From NCBI RefSeq assembly GCF_002263515.1, contig NZ_CP022752.1, forward strand, positions 5,179,931-5,243,930: a stretch of DNA of 64,000 nucleotides, read 5' to 3'. The notes below the pieces were generated by a model, which was not told the DNA's origin, searched no databases, and saw nothing but the letters and a program-made list of their open reading frames with translations. Source of the stretch: Actinopolyspora erythraea (GTDB taxonomy: Bacteria > Actinomycetota > Actinomycetes > Mycobacteriales > Pseudonocardiaceae). Every line of letters starts with the position of its first letter. Position 1 is the first letter of the stretch. Positions 53,762 through 62,795 of the stretch are shown here, one piece after another. The position numbers and the translations under genes are program-made.

Positions 53762-54376
53762 TCACCCGTGCTGGGGAGTCGGACAGGCCCAGAAGGTGGT
53801 GGAGAGGCGTCGCAACGCCGCTTCCACCTCCTCCTTCCAGGAGATCGCGTCGTCGAGCTCCAGCCGCAGCCGGGGCCATTCGGGGTGCGGGCGAACCGTC
53901 TCGAAGCCGACACCGCGCAGGAACGCCGCCGGCAGCACGCACGGGGCAGCGGCCCGCTCGGCGCCGAAGGCCTCGACCGCCCGCACACCGCGCCCGGCCA
54001 GGTCCCGGGCCGCCTCGCGGACCAGCAGGCGCCCCAGGCCGTTGCCCACGTGGGAGTTCTCGACCCGCAACGCGGTCAGCAGCACGGCGTCGCTGCCGAC
54101 CGGCCCGCTGGGGAAGGACCGGACGGCGGGTACGGACCCCGGTGGGGCGTAGAGCACGTATCCGGCGGGCGCGCCGTCGACGTAGGCGACGTGCCCGCAA
54201 CGCCCCCACTCCAGCAGCACGGCGGAGATCCAGGCCTCCTTCTCGAGTTCGGTCTGGCCGAACTCCGCGGCCTGCCGCCCGGCCTCGGGCGTGAGCTCCC
54301 AGAAAACACAGCCACGACAGGCCGAGGGAAGAACCGGCAGCTCGTCCAGCTCCAGACCGATCACCCGCCGTGTCAC
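53762..54376 (-). CDS. GNAT-family N-acetyltransferase
   Basis: 204 residues. The acetyl-CoA loop is in NSHVGNGLGRLLVREAARDL, preceded by the beta-4 strand VLLTALRVEN. A Cys pair CRGCVFWE near residue 20 is a feature of this origin-linked family (Rv3916c type), whose substrate is unknown. The GTG at 54376 has GGGAGGTC at proper spacing. It is convergent with cwlM; the 160-bp gap has only a weak long-loop inverted repeat. Confidence 0.85.
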   Translation of the reverse strand: MTRRVIGLELDELPVLPSACRGCVFWELTPEAGRQAAEFGQTELEKEAWISAVLLEWGRCGHVAYVDGAPAGYVLYAPPGSVPAVRSFPSGPVGSDAVLLTALRVENSHVGNGLGRLLVREAARDLAGRGVRAVEAFGAERAAAPCVLPAAFLRGVGFETVRPHPEWPRLRLELDDAISWKEEVEAALRRLSTTFWACPTPQHG

Positions 54377-54610
54377 ACGACCTCCCACCGCACCGTCGGC
54401 CCCGCCCCACCGCGCGAGACGCGGGCGGGGTCACACCACTCGACGCGAGTAGTGATTTCGCTCACTGTCGGCGACGATTGTACGAGGCGGACGTTACACA
54501 ACCGAGAAGGTCACACGATGTACCGGTTAGAATAGTCGGATCAAATCCGGTCCGAGTCCCGGCGCGACCGGTGCCGATCACACGGCGCACCACCGACCCT
54601 GGAGCGCGCA

Positions 54611-55975
54611 ATGTCCGATCACTCGAACCAGCCGAACGAGACCCCCGATCCGGAGAAGACCGGCGTGCCGGCTCCGGCGGCGGGGGCGGCGATGGGCAAC
54701 CTCGACACTCACTCCGCACTGTATGCCGAGCGTACGGCGGGGATGACGGCATCGGAGATCAGAGCGCTCTTCGCGGTGGCCAGCAGGCCGGAAGTGGTTT
54801 CGCTGGCGGGCGGCATGCCCAACCTGGCCGCGCTTCCGCTGGAGTCGTTGTCCGAGGAAGTGGCCCGGCTGGTCACCGAGCAGGGACAGACGGCGCTGCA
54901 GTACGGTTCGGCGCACGGCGTACCGGAGCTTCGCGAGCAGATCTGCGAGATCATGGCGCTGGAGGGCATCTCGGCCCACCCGGACGACGTGATGGTCACC
55001 GTGGGGTCGCAGATGGCCCTGGACCTGGTCACCAGGATCTTCACCGACCCCGGTGACGTAGTGCTGGCCGAGGGGCCCTCCTACGTGGGGGCCATGGGCG
55101 CGTTCTCCACCTACCAGGCCGACGTGGTGCACGTGGCCATGGACGAGCACGGCCTGCGCCCCGACGCGCTGCGCAGCGCGATCGAGGAGGTGCACGGGCA
55201 GGGCAGGACGATCAAGTTCCTCTACACGATCCCGAACTTCCACAACCCGGCCGGTGTCACGCTGGCCGAGGAGCGCCGCCCGGAGATCCTGGAGATCTGC
55301 GCTCGGCACGGCATCCTGGTGTTGGAGGACAACCCCTACGGGCTGCTCGGCTTCGAGGGCCGGACCTACTCCTCGCTGCGTTCGCTGGACCCCGAGAACG
55401 TGGTGTACCTGGGGTCGTTCTCCAAGACCTTCGCCTCCGGGCTGCGGGTCGGCTGGGTGTTGGCACCGCACGCCGTCCGCGAGAAGCTCGTGCTCGCGGC
55501 CGAGTCGGCGACGCTGTGCCCGCCGACGCTGAACCAGATGATCGTCTCGCGCTACCTGAGCACGCACGACTGGCTCGGGCAGATCAAGAGCTTCCGCGAA
55601 CAGTACCGGGAACGCAGGGACGCGATGCTCAGCGCCCTGGAGCAGCACATGCCCGCCGGGTGCGACTGGACCCGGCCCGAGGGTGGTTTCTTCGTGTGGT
55701 TCACCGCCCCCGAGGGCGTGGACACCAAGGCGATGCTGCCGCGAGCGGTCACCCAACGGGTGGCCTACGCCTCCGGAACCGGTTTCTACCGGGACGGGCT
55801 GGGCACCAGGCAGATGCGGCTCTCCTTCTGCTACCCGACACCGGAGCGCATCCACGAGGGCGTGCGCAGGTTGGCCAACACGCTCAACGAGGAACTGGAC
55901 CTGCTGCGCACCTTCGGTTCGGGAGGCGGGCGCGAGCTGTCCGGACCGCAGACCCCCTCGCCGGACACCGCCTGA
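54611..55975 (+). CDS. PLP-dependent class I/II aminotransferase
   Basis: 454 residues, fold type I. Landmarks are VVSLAGGMPNLAALPLESL, the TIPNFHNPAG loop, and the PLP lysine in LGSFSKTFASGLRVGWVLAP, then the substrate Arg region RLSFCYPTPERIHEG. The pattern is that of 2-aminoadipate/aromatic aminotransferases without a GntR domain. The first 30 residues are a non-conserved extension. A TAGAAT -10 (54528-54533) lies upstream. The substrate is unknown. It is followed by ddl after a hairpin. Confidence 0.9.
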   Translation: MSDHSNQPNETPDPEKTGVPAPAAGAAMGNLDTHSALYAERTAGMTASEIRALFAVASRPEVVSLAGGMPNLAALPLESLSEEVARLVTEQGQTALQYGSAHGVPELREQICEIMALEGISAHPDDVMVTVGSQMALDLVTRIFTDPGDVVLAEGPSYVGAMGAFSTYQADVVHVAMDEHGLRPDALRSAIEEVHGQGRTIKFLYTIPNFHNPAGVTLAEERRPEILEICARHGILVLEDNPYGLLGFEGRTYSSLRSLDPENVVYLGSFSKTFASGLRVGWVLAPHAVREKLVLAAESATLCPPTLNQMIVSRYLSTHDWLGQIKSFREQYRERRDAMLSALEQHMPAGCDWTRPEGGFFVWFTAPEGVDTKAMLPRAVTQRVAYASGTGFYRDGLGTRQMRLSFCYPTPERIHEGVRRLANTLNEELDLLRTFGSGGGRELSGPQTPSPDTA

Positions 55976-56106
55976 CCGGTCGTGCGGGCCGGAGGGTGCC
56001 CGCTTCCGTGGGGACGGGAAGGTTTCGGGGCCGTCCGGCCCCGGTGCCCCGCCCTGCCTCCGGAGCGCGCGAGGCCGCACGGGTAGGTTTTTCGTACTGG
56101 TTCGGT

Positions 56107-56140
56107 AAGTCCGTCACACGCTGCTCGGTGTGACGGACTT
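56107..56140. terminator. 13-bp hairpin between aminotransferase and ddl genes
   Basis: AAGTCCGTCACAC pairs perfectly with GTGTGACGGACTT around an 8-nt loop, ending 18 nt before the ddl start. It may terminate the upstream transcript or shield the ddl ribosome site. Confidence 0.65.
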
Positions 56141-56158
56141 CGTCATGCAGGAGTCCAC

Positions 56159-57109
56159 TTGAGCGATCGCTGGGTTGCCGTACTTTCCGGAGGACTGTCG
56201 CACGAGCGCGACGTCTCGCTGCGCTCCGGCCGCAGACTTTCCGCGGCGCTGCGTTCCGCCGGGCTCACCGTGACCGAGCTGGACGCCGACCACGAACTGC
56301 TCCACCGGCTGAGCGTCGAGCGTCCGGAGGCCGTGCTGGTCGCGTTACACGGCGGTGAGGGGGAGAACGGGGCGATTCAGTCCATTTTGGAATTGCTCGA
56401 CATCCCCTACGTGGGTACCGACCCGAGAGCCTGCCGCAGGGCGTGGGACAAGCCGACCGCCAAGGCCGAGCTCGCCCGGGCCGGGTTGACGACTCCGGAA
56501 TGGATGGTGCTGCCGCAGTCCACCTTCCGCGAGCTCGGTGCCCACCCGGTGCTGGACGCCCTGGTGGGCAAGCTCGGGCTCCCGCTGATGCTCAAGCCGG
56601 TCCAGGGCGGCTCCGCCCTGGGAGCACGCGTTGTCCGGGACCCCTCGGAACTGCCCTCCGCGATGATGGGAGCGTTCTCCTACGGGGACACCGTCCAGGC
56701 CGAGAAGCTGGTGGAGGGGACCGAGATAGCGATCGGCGTGTTGGAGGATTCCGACGGCCCGCACGCGCTGCCGGCCGTGCGGATCGAGCCTTCGAGGGGG
56801 ATCTTCGACTACACGGCGCGTTACACGGCGGGGTTGACGAGCTACCAGGCTCCCGCCGAACTCTCCGAGGACGTGGCCCGGCGGGCCTCGGAGCTGGCGA
56901 TCTCCGCGCACCGCCTGCTGGGGTTGCGGGACATCTCCCGCACGGACGCGATCGTGGACGCCTCCGGCGAGGTTCACTTCCTGGAGGTGAACGTCTCACC
57001 GGGGCTGACCGCGACGTCGTTGTTGCCGATGGCGATCGAAGCGGACGGGCGGGGACTCGGAGAGGTCTTCGACGGGCTGGTCGAACGTGCGATCGAACGG
57101 CGAGGCTGA
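56159..57109 (+). CDS. ddl: D-alanine-D-alanine ligase family protein
   Basis: 316 residues, ATP-grasp. N-terminal LSGGLSHERDVSLRSGRRL, substrate loop HGGEGENGAIQSILELLDIP, ATP-binding KPVQGGSALGARVV and the metal-binding end EVNVSPGLTATSLLP. Ligases join two D-Ala for peptidoglycan. Some loops differ from standard Ddl (YVGTDPRACRRAWDK where YxGSGVxASAxxMDK is usual), so this may be a second, specialised ligase. It starts with TTG behind CAGGAG. It contains a TTA codon at 56345. It sits between the aminotransferase and the par genes. Confidence 0.87.
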   Translation: MSDRWVAVLSGGLSHERDVSLRSGRRLSAALRSAGLTVTELDADHELLHRLSVERPEAVLVALHGGEGENGAIQSILELLDIPYVGTDPRACRRAWDKPTAKAELARAGLTTPEWMVLPQSTFRELGAHPVLDALVGKLGLPLMLKPVQGGSALGARVVRDPSELPSAMMGAFSYGDTVQAEKLVEGTEIAIGVLEDSDGPHALPAVRIEPSRGIFDYTARYTAGLTSYQAPAELSEDVARRASELAISAHRLLGLRDISRTDAIVDASGEVHFLEVNVSPGLTATSLLPMAIEADGRGLGEVFDGLVERAIERRG

Positions 57110-57127
57110 CGGTGTCGCCCTCGCTCC

Positions 57128-57141
57128 GTTTCACGTGAAAC
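57128..57141. promoter_or_regulatory. parS site 1
   Basis: Perfect GTTTCACGTGAAAC, the ParB centromere sequence, 19 bp after ddl in the 656-bp gap to parB. The rest of that gap holds repeat copy B and no gene. Confidence 0.93.
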
Positions 57142-57406
57142 GCGGACGTGAGTCCCGAACTGGAGTTCCCCCGGAAAGCCCCACTCGGAAAGCACCGCCC
57201 GGAACAGGGCGTCACCGTGACGGAACCATGTCGGCCCCAAGGGACCTTTGAGTCCGCCCCTGATCGGAGCACAGCGGGGCAGCGGCCGCACTGCCCCGCT
57301 GTGCGACACCTCCGCCCCGCGGTAGAAACCGCCACGGCGAACCACAGTCGTCACCATGCGGCTCGGACGGCGGCGATTCTCGGAAATCACCGCGCCTTCG
57401 ATGCGG

Positions 57407-57544
57407 GCCGAGCCCCCACCACTCTCGCGATCGGCACTGCCGCGGGTTCTCTCGTGGTGCTCTCGCGAGGACGGCCGGAGACGTTGTGTAGTACCCACCC
57501 GATGTCTCCGGCACCCGCGGCGGGAGCCCGCGAGAGGTTCCGCC
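57407..57544 (-). repeat. structured intergenic repeat, copy B
   Basis: Reverse-complement match to 1769-1904 (about 89 % identical by hand alignment). The inner stem GCCGGAGAC/GTCTCCGGC (57504-57512 with 57474-57482) is unchanged. In the apical stem GTAG/CTAC has become GTGG/CTAC, an A-U to G-U change that keeps pairing only if RNA is made from this strand. It lies 222 nt downstream of parB on the same strand, again 3' of a gene. No third copy was noticed in the window. Confidence 0.75.
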
Positions 57545-57765
57545 AAGCGACCAGCTACGAAAACCCGTCCCGAGAAGAACCGGTAGTACGTGTACCCGCC
57601 GCAGTCATCACACCGGAGAACACGCCCCCGGTGCGTGAGTCGGATGCGTCGCGAGGCAGGGCCGCTCGCCGCGTAGACGCTGCTCACCAGCCGGCCCAAC
57701 CCAGCGAGGCGCCGACTCACGTGCCGGCTACCCGACCACGCACACAACGCCACAGCGAACAGTCA

Positions 57766-58758
57766 TCAATCGTCCAGGAGGAGCTCGGAGAGCCTACGCA
57801 GATCGTCCGAGGACCCGAACTCCACGACTATGCGTCCCTTCCGCTGGCCGGATTCGATCTTGACCTTGGTGTCCAACCAGTCCGAGAGACGTTCCTGAAG
57901 TTCCTCCGCGCCGGGGAGCTCCATCTTGGAGCGCTGCTTGGGTTTGGGTTTTTCCGGTGCTTCCCGCTTCTTGAGCGTTACCTGCTCCTCGGCCGCCCGC
58001 ACGGAGAGCCCTTCGGCGACGATGCGGGTGGCGATCTCCTCCTGTGCCTGCGCGTCGTCCAGACTGAGCAGTGCCCTCGCGTGCCCGGCCGCGAGCACCC
58101 CCGCCGCCACCCGGCGTTGCACGGGCAACGGCAATCGAAGCAGGCGAATCGTGTTGGTGATTACCGGCCTGCTGCGCCCGATCCGGTCGGCGAGTTCGTC
58201 GTGGGTGACCTCGAACTCCTCCAGCAACTGCTGGTAGGCCGAAGCCTCCTCCAACGGGTTGAGCTGCACCCGGTGGATATTCTCCAGCAGCGCGTCCCGC
58301 AGCAGCGCGTCGTCCTTGGTCTGCCGGACGATGGCGGGCAGCGTGGCGAGGCCGGCCTGCTGCGCCGCTCGCCAGCGCCGTTCACCCATGATGAGCTCGT
58401 AGTGCCGACCGTCCTCGAGCTGACGCACCACGATGGGCTGCATCAGGCCGAACTCCTTGATGGAGTGCTCCAACTCGGCGAGCGCGTCCTCGTCGAACAC
58501 CTGACGCGGCTGCCGCGGGTTGGGAGTTATCGCCGAGATGTCGACCTCGCGGTAGACGGCACCGGCGACTCCCTCACTCGTTTCACGTGAAACCGCCGGA
58601 TCCGTCGCGGCGACCGCGGCCGGGGGAGCGGTACCCGTCGCTTCGGAAATCGTCACCGTGTCGGAATCATCCGCACTCCGCGCCGCCGGCTCGCCCTCCG
58701 GAGCACTGGGAATGAGTGCGGCCAGACCCCGGCCCAAACCACCACGACGCTCGGTCAT
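57766..58758 (-). CDS. parB: chromosome-partitioning protein ParB
   Basis: 330 residues. The N-terminal CTPase/ParB core has [20 protein letters not shown] and [14 protein letters not shown] (GERRxRA CTP motif), then a helix-turn-helix ([20 protein letters not shown]) and the C-terminal dimerisation region. It loads at parS and spreads as a clamp to organise the origin. The ATG overlaps the parA stop (ATGA). A parS site lies inside its 5' coding region and encodes VSRET near residue 57. Confidence 0.95.
   Translation of the reverse strand: MTERRGGLGRGLAALIPSAPEGEPAARSADDSDTVTISEATGTAPPAAVAATDPAVSRETSEGVAGAVYREVDISAITPNPRQPRQVFDEDALAELEHSIKEFGLMQPIVVRQLEDGRHYELIMGERRWRAAQQAGLATLPAIVRQTKDDALLRDALLENIHRVQLNPLEEASAYQQLLEEFEVTHDELADRIGRSRPVITNTIRLLRLPLPVQRRVAAGVLAAGHARALLSLDDAQAQEEIATRIVAEGLSVRAAEEQVTLKKREAPEKPKPKQRSKMELPGAEELQERLSDWLDTKVKIESGQRKGRIVVEFGSSDDLRRLSELLLDD
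58580..58593. promoter_or_regulatory. parS site 2, inside parB
   Basis: Perfect GTTTCACGTGAAAC within the N-terminal linker codons of parB. Confidence 0.93.
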
Positions 58759-59756
58759 GACGTCTTCCTCTCCGTACCGCGCTCGGCGATCTCACGAGCA
58801 GCGTCCAGGTAACTCATGGAACCCCGCGAGCCGGGGTCGTAACTCAGCACGGTCTGCCCGAAGCCGGGGGCCTCGGAAATCTTGACGCTTCTGGGGATGA
58901 CGGTGCGCAACGCCCGCTCACCGAAGTAGCCACGCACTTCCTGGGTGACCTGTTCGGCGAGCTTGGTTCGGCCGTCGTACATGGTCAACAGCACGGTGGA
59001 GACGTTGAGCCCGGGGTTGAGGTAGGACTGCACCAGTTCGATGTTGTTGATCAGTTGGCCCAGGCCTTCCAGCGCGTAGTACTCGCACTGGATCGGGATC
59101 ACCACCTCGTGCGCTCCGACGAGCGCGTTCACCGTGAGCAACCCGAGCGAAGGAGGGCAGTCGATGAACACGTAGTCGTAGTCCAGCTCGTCGAGCACGG
59201 CCGGGCGCAGCGCCTCACGTAGCCGCGCCTCGCGGGCGACCATGCTGACGAGTTCGACCTCGGCTCCCGCCAGGTCGATCGTGGCGGGCACGCAGCTCAG
59301 GTTCTCCGACTGCGTACTGGTGGCCGCGGCCTCCGCGACCCCGATCTCACCGAGCAGGAGCTGGTAGACCGAAGGCACCCCCGACTGGTGATCGACTCCG
59401 AGCGCGGTACTGGCGTTGCCCTGCGGGTCGAGATCGATGACCAGCACCCGCAGTCCCTGCACCGCCAGAGCGGTGGCGAGGTTCACCGTGCTGGTCGTCT
59501 TGCCCACGCCGCCCTTCTGATTGGCGACGGTCATGATCCTGCGTTGGTCGGGGCGGGGCAGTCGAGCCGCCCCCGCCGGCGGGCTCGTGGTGGACCGCTT
59601 GGCCTCCTCCGGCAGGGGAGTCCAGCCGATCCGATCGGAACCAGCGTCCTCGGTCTGTGCGCCGTCTCCCGCCACGGCGGGGAAGCGCATCCCACCCACG
59701 GAACGACTCCTGGTTTCACGTGAAACATCATCGGTCTGGTTCGATTCCGGGCTCAC
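58755..59756 (-). CDS. parA: chromosome-partitioning ATPase ParA
   Basis: 333 residues. The deviant Walker A motif is in [20 protein letters not shown] (about 77-96), then [14 protein letters not shown] and the Walker B region [20 protein letters not shown]-dependent DNA binding moves ParB-parS complexes. A 75-residue non-conserved N-terminus contains VSRET, encoded by a parS site. The start is GTG at 59756, or at 59762 where GTGA overlaps the rsmG stop; AAAGGA serves either. Confidence 0.95.
   Translation of the reverse strand: MSPESNQTDDVSRETRSRSVGGMRFPAVAGDGAQTEDAGSDRIGWTPLPEEAKRSTTSPPAGAARLPRPDQRRIMTVANQKGGVGKTTSTVNLATALAVQGLRVLVIDLDPQGNASTALGVDHQSGVPSVYQLLLGEIGVAEAAATSTQSENLSCVPATIDLAGAEVELVSMVAREARLREALRPAVLDELDYDYVFIDCPPSLGLLTVNALVGAHEVVIPIQCEYYALEGLGQLINNIELVQSYLNPGLNVSTVLLTMYDGRTKLAEQVTQEVRGYFGERALRTVIPRSVKISEAPGFGQTVLSYDPGSRGSMSYLDAAREIAERGTERKTS
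59713..59726. promoter_or_regulatory. parS site 3, inside parA
   Basis: Perfect GTTTCACGTGAAAC near the 5' end of parA, read as Val-Ser-Arg-Glu-Thr. Confidence 0.93.
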
Positions 59757-59758
59757 CG

Positions 59759-60463
59759 TCACCGTTCCTTTCTGCTCCGCCGGTTGTCCGGCCGACGCGT
59801 CCGTCCCCCGCGAGCTCGCTTCCCGGAGCCGGCGGAACGCGAGGTGGACGCCGAACGCCGCACCACGACGACGTTGGCCGGAGTCTCCAGCACATCCGCT
59901 CCACAATCACGTACCTCGGCCGAGTCGCCACCACGACGAACGATCGCGGCACGATCGCGCTCCAGCTCCTCGGCCGCACTGGCTCCTTTCTGCGCGAGCA
60001 GCCATCCACCGGGACGCAGCAGCGGTAGACACCATTCGGCGAGCCGCTCCAACGAACTCACCGCCCGGGCCACGACGAAGTCCTGATCGTGCAGCCGGGC
60101 GCGGACGGCCTTGTCCTCCGCTCGTCCCCGCACCACCGTCACGGGCAGTTCCAGATCATCCGTCAGTTCCTCCAGCCACGCGACCCGGCGCGCCATCGGT
60201 TCCAGCAGTGTGACGGTCAGGTCGGGACGGGCGATCGCGAGCGGTATGCCGGGCAGCCCCGCCCCGGAACCGACATCCACCACCGTGGCCTCTCGTGGCA
60301 GCAACTCGTGCAACACGGCCGAGTTGTAAATGTGGCGCTCCCAGAGCCGGTCTCCCTCCCGAGGACCGATCAAGCCACGTCGCACGCCATCCGTCAAGAG
60401 GCGTTCCGCGAACTCCCTCACCAGTGACGCCCGATCACCGAAAATCATCCGCTCCGGTGACAT
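59759..60463 (-). CDS. rsmG: 16S rRNA (guanine-N7) methyltransferase RsmG (GidB)
   Basis: 234 residues. The SAM-binding motif VVDVGSGAGLPGIPLAIARP and the following TLLEPMARRVAWLEE are typical. It methylates G527 of 16S rRNA; its loss is known to give low-level streptomycin resistance. The ATG at 60463 (MSPERMIFGD) follows AGAGG and aligns with mycobacterial GidB; an earlier TTG would add 25 acidic residues. The C-terminal 35 residues are Arg/Lys-rich. It touches parA by a 4-nt stop/start overlap if the first parA GTG is used. Confidence 0.93.
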   Translation of the reverse strand: MSPERMIFGDRASLVREFAERLLTDGVRRGLIGPREGDRLWERHIYNSAVLHELLPREATVVDVGSGAGLPGIPLAIARPDLTVTLLEPMARRVAWLEELTDDLELPVTVVRGRAEDKAVRARLHDQDFVVARAVSSLERLAEWCLPLLRPGGWLLAQKGASAAEELERDRAAIVRRGGDSAEVRDCGADVLETPANVVVVRRSASTSRSAGSGKRARGGRTRRPDNRRSRKER

Positions 60464-60586
60464 CCGCTCCGCCTCTCGCGCAGCTTCACCCGCATCGTCA
60501 TCAGCCGGGAAGGACCCGGCCGGCCTCTCATCGTCCAACAGTCCGCCTCTTCGACACCCCGGTTGCGATCCCGCTCATCATAGTGT

Positions 60587-60602
60587 TGTTTCACGTGAAA
60601 CA
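60587..60602. promoter_or_regulatory. parS site 4 (full 16-bp palindrome)
   Basis: Perfect TGTTTCACGTGAAACA, the complete consensus, in the 434-bp gap between rsmG and jag. Confidence 0.95.
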
Positions 60603-60737
60603 CGGCTCGAAGGCGAGCACGAACCCACCTCCCCGCCAAAAATGAAGAAAATTCACTAATCGCTCCGGCGGGCGCCCGCGCGGCGGCGCCGGCGAACCGG
60701 AGCGAACAACGCGCGGTGGCACGCCACGCGCCGGACG

Positions 60738-60751
60738 GTTTCACGTGAAAC
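60738..60751. promoter_or_regulatory. parS site 5
   Basis: Perfect GTTTCACGTGAAAC in the rsmG-jag gap, 150 bp from site 4. Confidence 0.93.
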
Positions 60752-60822
60752 ACCTCGCCGGACTCAGCACGCGCCTCACCCCCGGGGGGGGGAGCGCCTC
60801 GCGGCCGGTCCCGAACACAACA

Positions 60823-60853
60823 CTGCCCCTGTGACGCGAGATCACAGGGGCAG
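60823..60853 (-). terminator. terminator of the rpmH-jag operon
   Basis: 12-bp perfect arms CTGCCCCTGTGA/TCACAGGGGCAG with a 7-nt loop, 45 nt past the jag stop, followed on the minus strand by TGTTGTGTT. Confidence 0.85.
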
Positions 60854-60897
60854 CATCGCAACGATCGAGCGAAACGGAACGACTACACGCCGAACAC

Positions 60898-61464
60898 TCA
60901 CCCGACCCGGTAAACGATCACACGCCTGCTCGGCGGTTCTCCCTCGCCTTCGCTGGTGACTCCCGAGACGGTCGCGACCGCGTCGTGGACCACCTTGCGC
61001 TCGAAGGGACTCATCGGGCGCAGCCGCTGGGTCTTACCGGTACTGGCGACCTTCTCCGCCGTCCGGCGCCCGAGGTCGCTGAGCTCGTTGCGCCGGTTCG
61101 CGCGCCAACCCGCGATGTCCAGCATCAGCCTGCTGCGCACCCCGGTCTCCTGCTGCACGGCCAGCCGGGTGAGCTCCTGCACCGCTTCGAGGACCTCGCC
61201 CTGCGAACCGACGAGCTTCTCGAGGTCCTTGCCACCGTCCACGCTCACCACGGCACGGCCCGACTCCACGTCCAGGTCGATGTCGCCGTCGTAGTCGAGC
61301 AGGTCCAACAGCCGTTCCAGGTAGTCACCGGCGATATCGCCTTCACGCACCAGATCGGCTTCGCTCCTGGCCGTCGATCCGCTGTCCCGATCAGCGGCCT
61401 GTTCGGCACCACCCGTTGCCACGGACTGCTCGTCCTGGCCGGCCTCCTGCACGGTATCGGACAC
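60898..61464 (-). CDS. jag: Jag/R3H-KH RNA-binding protein
   Basis: 188 residues. An acidic N-terminal 45 residues, a KH-like segment (about 60-120, with GGKDLEKLVGSQGEVLEAVQ) and an R3H domain with MSPFERKVVHDAV and the terminal RRVIVYRVG. It is an RNA-binding partner found beside yidC in many bacteria. The Jag N-terminal domain of Firmicutes is missing, as in other actinobacteria. The GTG follows GAGAGGAG. It is the last gene of the rpmH operon. Confidence 0.9.
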   Translation of the reverse strand: MSDTVQEAGQDEQSVATGGAEQAADRDSGSTARSEADLVREGDIAGDYLERLLDLLDYDGDIDLDVESGRAVVSVDGGKDLEKLVGSQGEVLEAVQELTRLAVQQETGVRSRLMLDIAGWRANRRNELSDLGRRTAEKVASTGKTQRLRPMSPFERKVVHDAVATVSGVTSEGEGEPPSRRVIVYRVG

Positions 61465-61496
61465 TGCGTGTCTCCTCTCTGGAGGTGCGTACGGAC

Positions 61497-62447
61497 TCAC
61501 CGGTGCTCGTCCGGCCTGTCCGCTTCGCTGGAACGGTCTTCCGGTATTCCGGGCGATTCGGCTTGCTCGTCGTCTTTCGGCCGGCCGGGGAAGTCCTCCC
61601 GCTCGGCTGTCGAGGAGTCGACCACCGCGGGCGCCGCTTCACGCGTCTGCTGCCGCTGTGCTTCCTCCAGGTCGATACGTCGAAACACGATACGCTGCTG
61701 CCCCAGGGTCCAGAAGTTGTTCGCCAACCAGTACAGCAGGATCGCCAGCGGCAGGAAGGGCCCGGCGATCACCGCGAACATCGGCAGTAGCCACAACATG
61801 ATCCGGTTCATCATCGCCTGCTGGTTCGGCGACCCCACCGAGGCGTTCCGCTCGCCACGCTGCCGGGCGATCGAGTGCCGCGTGGTGAAGTGCGTCGCCA
61901 CCGCCGCGACGAGCATCAGCGGCACCCCGACCAGGAGCATGGAGCTCCGGTCGGTCCCGAACGAGGCCAGCTCCTCGGCCGGGGCGCTGATCGTACCGGA
62001 CAGGCTGGCCCCGAACAGATGAGCGTCGAGGAAGGAACGCACCCCCTCCTCGCCGAAGAAGTAGTTGCTCGTCTCACCCGGCTGGAAACCGTTGAGCACG
62101 CGGAACAGCCCGATGAACACCGGAACCTGCACGAGAACGGGCAGGCAGCCGCCGAGCGGGTTGAACCCCTGCTCGGACTGCAGCTTGCGCATCTCGGCGG
62201 TCAGGCGCTGCGGATCGTCGGAGTACTCCCGCTGCAACCGCTGTATGTGGGGCGCCACTTCCTGCATCTTGCGCATGGAGCGCACCTGGTGCACGAAGGG
62301 TTTGAACAGCAGCGCCCGCAGCGTGAACACCAGGAAGACCACGGAGAGCGCCCAGGCGTAACCGCTGTCCGGTTCGAGCAGCGCGCCGAAGACGGCGTGC
62401 CAGAACAGCAGGATGGCCGAGACCGGGTAGTTGATGAAGTCCAGCAC
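61497..62447 (-). CDS. yidC: membrane protein insertase YidC
   Basis: 316 residues with five helices. The conserved core begins YAWALSVVFLVFTLRALLFK and continues through MRKMQEVAPHIQRLQREYSD and GGCLPVLVQVPVFIGLFRVL; the positive groove Arg is in TLRALLF. It inserts membrane proteins with or without SecYEG. The C-terminal 50 residues are charged and variable. The GTG start lies 6 nt after the yidD stop; GAGGAG within the end of yidD serves as ribosome site, so translation is coupled. Confidence 0.94.
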   Translation of the reverse strand: MLDFINYPVSAILLFWHAVFGALLEPDSGYAWALSVVFLVFTLRALLFKPFVHQVRSMRKMQEVAPHIQRLQREYSDDPQRLTAEMRKLQSEQGFNPLGGCLPVLVQVPVFIGLFRVLNGFQPGETSNYFFGEEGVRSFLDAHLFGASLSGTISAPAEELASFGTDRSSMLLVGVPLMLVAAVATHFTTRHSIARQRGERNASVGSPNQQAMMNRIMLWLLPMFAVIAGPFLPLAILLYWLANNFWTLGQQRIVFRRIDLEEAQRQQTREAAPAVVDSSTAEREDFPGRPKDDEQAESPGIPEDRSSEADRPDEHR

Positions 62448-62453
62448 TTGGGG

Positions 62454-62795
62454 CTACTCCTCGCCGGTGGAACGCTCTGCGGCGCGACGCGCATCACGCT
62501 GTTTCGGGGCCTTCGGGGGCGGCACCGGATCGATCCCACCCGGGTGCCAGGGACCACAACGCAACAACCGCCACACGGTCAGCCAACCGCCCCTGATCGC
62601 CCCGTGGACCCGCAGCGCCTCCACGGCATAGGCACTGCAACTCGGATAGAACCGGCAGGTGGGCGGGAGCAGCGGGGAGACGACCCTGCGGTAGGCGTGA
62701 ACGGGCAGCGACAGCAGCCAGGCGACCGGCCCCGGGCGGGTCGCGGGAACCGCTGCCGAGTCCTCGGGCGAACCGGAGTCTTGCTCTGCCATCAC
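62454..62795 (-). CDS. yidD: membrane protein insertion efficiency factor YidD
   Basis: 113 residues. Core motifs [20 protein letters not shown] and [24 protein letters not shown] sequence with the three conserved cysteines. A small amphipathic membrane-associated protein that aids YidC. N- and C-terminal polar extensions make it longer than the usual 70-85 residues. The GTG at 62795 overlaps the rnpA stop by 4 nt; the ATG at 62792 is the alternative. Confidence 0.93.
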   Translation of the reverse strand: MMAEQDSGSPEDSAAVPATRPGPVAWLLSLPVHAYRRVVSPLLPPTCRFYPSCSAYAVEALRVHGAIRGGWLTVWRLLRCGPWHPGGIDPVPPPKAPKQRDARRAAERSTGEE

